Shown: in pieces, positions 62,640 to 64,000 of the stretch
Numbering within the stretch: the stretch's first letter is position 1
Layout of the letters: each line of letters begins with the position of its first letter
From: Euclidia mi
Lineage: Eukaryota; Arthropoda; Insecta; Lepidoptera; Erebidae
DNA length: 64,000 nucleotides
NCBI GenBank assembly: GCA_944739405.2
Contig: OX123182.2
Coordinates: forward strand, 57,477,183 to 57,541,182
Reading direction: 5' to 3'
Made by a program: the position numbers and the translations under genes
The notes under the pieces: model-generated
Databases searched by the model: none
What the model saw: the letters and a program-made list of their open reading frames with translations, nothing else
What the model was told of the DNA's origin: nothing

Positions 62640-63480
62640 AAGGAAAATAATGTAAGCCGCCGCCGTCACATAATGCTGACTGTTCGGGGTGTTTAGTGTG
62701 TTATGTCAACTGAACATTTACAACTGAAAGTTCAGTCTGTAAGTGCTTGGCCAGAGTGGAGGCGCGCTTGTGGAGCGGTTCGCACGTGGCGTTGCGCGCC
62801 TCTTCACATGTCCACAGAGAAGCGCGCGGCGCGTTCGCGGGTGCTGTGTACAGTGTTTCTCAAATACAATACGGATGAAGAAGAATTATTGTTCATAGAA
62901 AATTCTTACTAGAGATAGACGTTGAAAATAATGTTTAATACATTGTAAAAGTTCCTACGTTTCTATAAATATAAAAATAATTTCTTGCCCATGAAATTGT
63001 AATATTAATTAATTTCACAGTCTTGAGATAAAACTTTTGTTTTTCTATTACTTATGTTTTGACATCCATATTTTGTGTCGTTGACATTTTTATCAGGGCA
63101 AATCCCTTATAAAAATTTCAACATTCAAATTCATTTCACATCAGAAGGTTATGATGCTTACGAGCACAGTAAACTCAGAAAAGTTTGAGATCCGCACGCT
63201 CCACGTTGTTTCTCGCTTGCCGTCTGCTTATTCACTGTGGACACTTCTATGAAAGGCCTATGGTTTGAGTTGCACGCGCTATCCCCGCGCTACACCGCCC
63301 GCGCCGCTCGCCGCGCCCGCTCACCCACTGCGGACACTCGGACTATAGAGTTTTATAAGGGTTTGCGTACCCCGCGTCGCGCCTACACCCGCGCCCGCTT
63401 TTTACACTAGCCGAGCACTAAAGGTTCGGCACAAAAAGTACAGCACGCGTTTCATCGCTGTTCTTTTCACTACATATTTG
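62640..63480. other. GC-rich patch with short frame
   Basis: Unusually GC-rich for this window around 62755-62850 and 63230-63420, with CpG-rich runs (ccgcccgcgccgctcgccg). A 69-codon plus-strand frame (62703-62912) starts shortly after 'tgtttagtgtgtt' but has no recognisable domain. A 'tatagagttttataagg' element lies at 63343. It could be a promoter/first exon of a host gene or a GC-rich repeat. I do not call a gene. Confidence 0.35.
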
Positions 63481-64000
63481 CGCCTTCTCCATTAAGTCTG
63501 TGCGCTACGCAACCATTGCTGAAAAAGTAACCACAATCACATTTTGTAGGAACCACAACGCAATCGCAAGAAGCTGCAGCGACACTATGCATATGTAACT
63601 ACAGTTTCTGCGCATTATGTCATAATGATGTCGTATGGTAGTACTTGTGTAACAAGCGTGAGGTTACTAGATATATCGATGTTACTAACATACCTAGCTG
63701 AAAATAATGCCTAAGATATAAACGCCCACCCACTTACTAATACTTTCTTAGGTTTGTTTTATTATTATTTGACCTCATGATACTTTAAATTATTGACTAA
63801 CAATAAAATTAGACACGAAATTTTAACTTTGACATTAACAAAGATGTAAAAAATATTCAAAGTTCACTAGAATTTTCTTCAGTGATGACCCTAAGTTAAC
63901 AATTATACCTACACCGCATCAAGAAGAAATTATATTTTCCAAGTTTTAATTATTTTGTTTGATGCCGCCTCCACATGGCCAACTAATAATTATAGGAATC
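63481..64000. other. Anonymous right flank
   Basis: No gene, RNA or repeat recognised. Confidence 0.5.

Noticed and set aside
62703..62912. 69-codon frame as a host gene
   Set aside because: No recognisable domain, no supporting splice evidence and high GC content alone can open frames.

Overview
The window looks like a transposon-dense intergenic stretch of an insect nuclear genome, most likely a moth or butterfly. The evidence is AT-rich background DNA, a TED-like errantivirus, an R4/Dong LINE, several tRNA-derived SINEs with the 'ctgcctacccc...ggcgtga' tail typical of Lepidoptera, RTE-type LINEs ending in the same tail, a BEL/Pao element and a piggyBac derivative. I recognise no host protein-coding gene, rRNA or functional tRNA. 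Almost every long reading frame belongs to a mobile element. The species call rests on remembered repeat families, not on a search.

Layout. 1-5 kb: a young Ty3/gypsy element on the minus strand (255-4515) with 513-bp LTRs, a 4-bp target duplication, a 1013-codon pol and almost no gag. 5.4-7 kb: a LINE 3' end and a 660-bp inverted repeat. 6.9-10.1 kb: an R4/Dong LINE between TAA repeats, interrupted by an RTE tail that itself holds a probable solo LTR. 12.8-16.1 kb: a Copia element lacking the end of pol. 16.7-20 kb: a minus-strand LINE. 20.5-20.9 kb: a SINE with a hairpin tail. 21.3-33 kb: a plus-strand LINE whose endonuclease is split by a nearly intact errantivirus (22684-30356; gag, pol, env). 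34.2-34.9 kb: a 700-bp TRIM-like element. 37.4-37.7 kb: a MITE. 39.9-42.1 kb: a Helitron-like end and an RTE LINE. 42.1-43.8 kb: a gypsy fragment with a snap-back end, then an unidentified repeated segment holding a 974-bp piggyBac derivative that encodes only the C-terminal Cys-rich domain. 44-48.6 kb: SINEs, Helitron-like ends and a roughly 135-bp minisatellite. 48641-59046: a BEL/Pao element with an envelope gene, loaded with other insertions and inserted in that minisatellite. 59-64 kb: the rest of the minisatellite, a SINE, anonymous DNA and a short GC-rich patch.

How the parts interact. The elements form nested layers whose order can be read from target duplications: SINE, Helitron and LINE pieces lie inside BEL/Pao, BEL/Pao lies inside the minisatellite, the errantivirus lies inside a LINE, the solo LTR inside an RTE tail inside R4, and piggyBac inside a repeat that exists empty 7 kb away. 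Several elements look parasitic on others: SINE tails match RTE LINE 3' ends, the TRIM carries the same primer-binding site as the gag-less gypsy element, and the BEL/Pao copy has near-identical LTRs around a badly broken interior. Five sites carry short hairpins, four of them at or inside retroelement copies.
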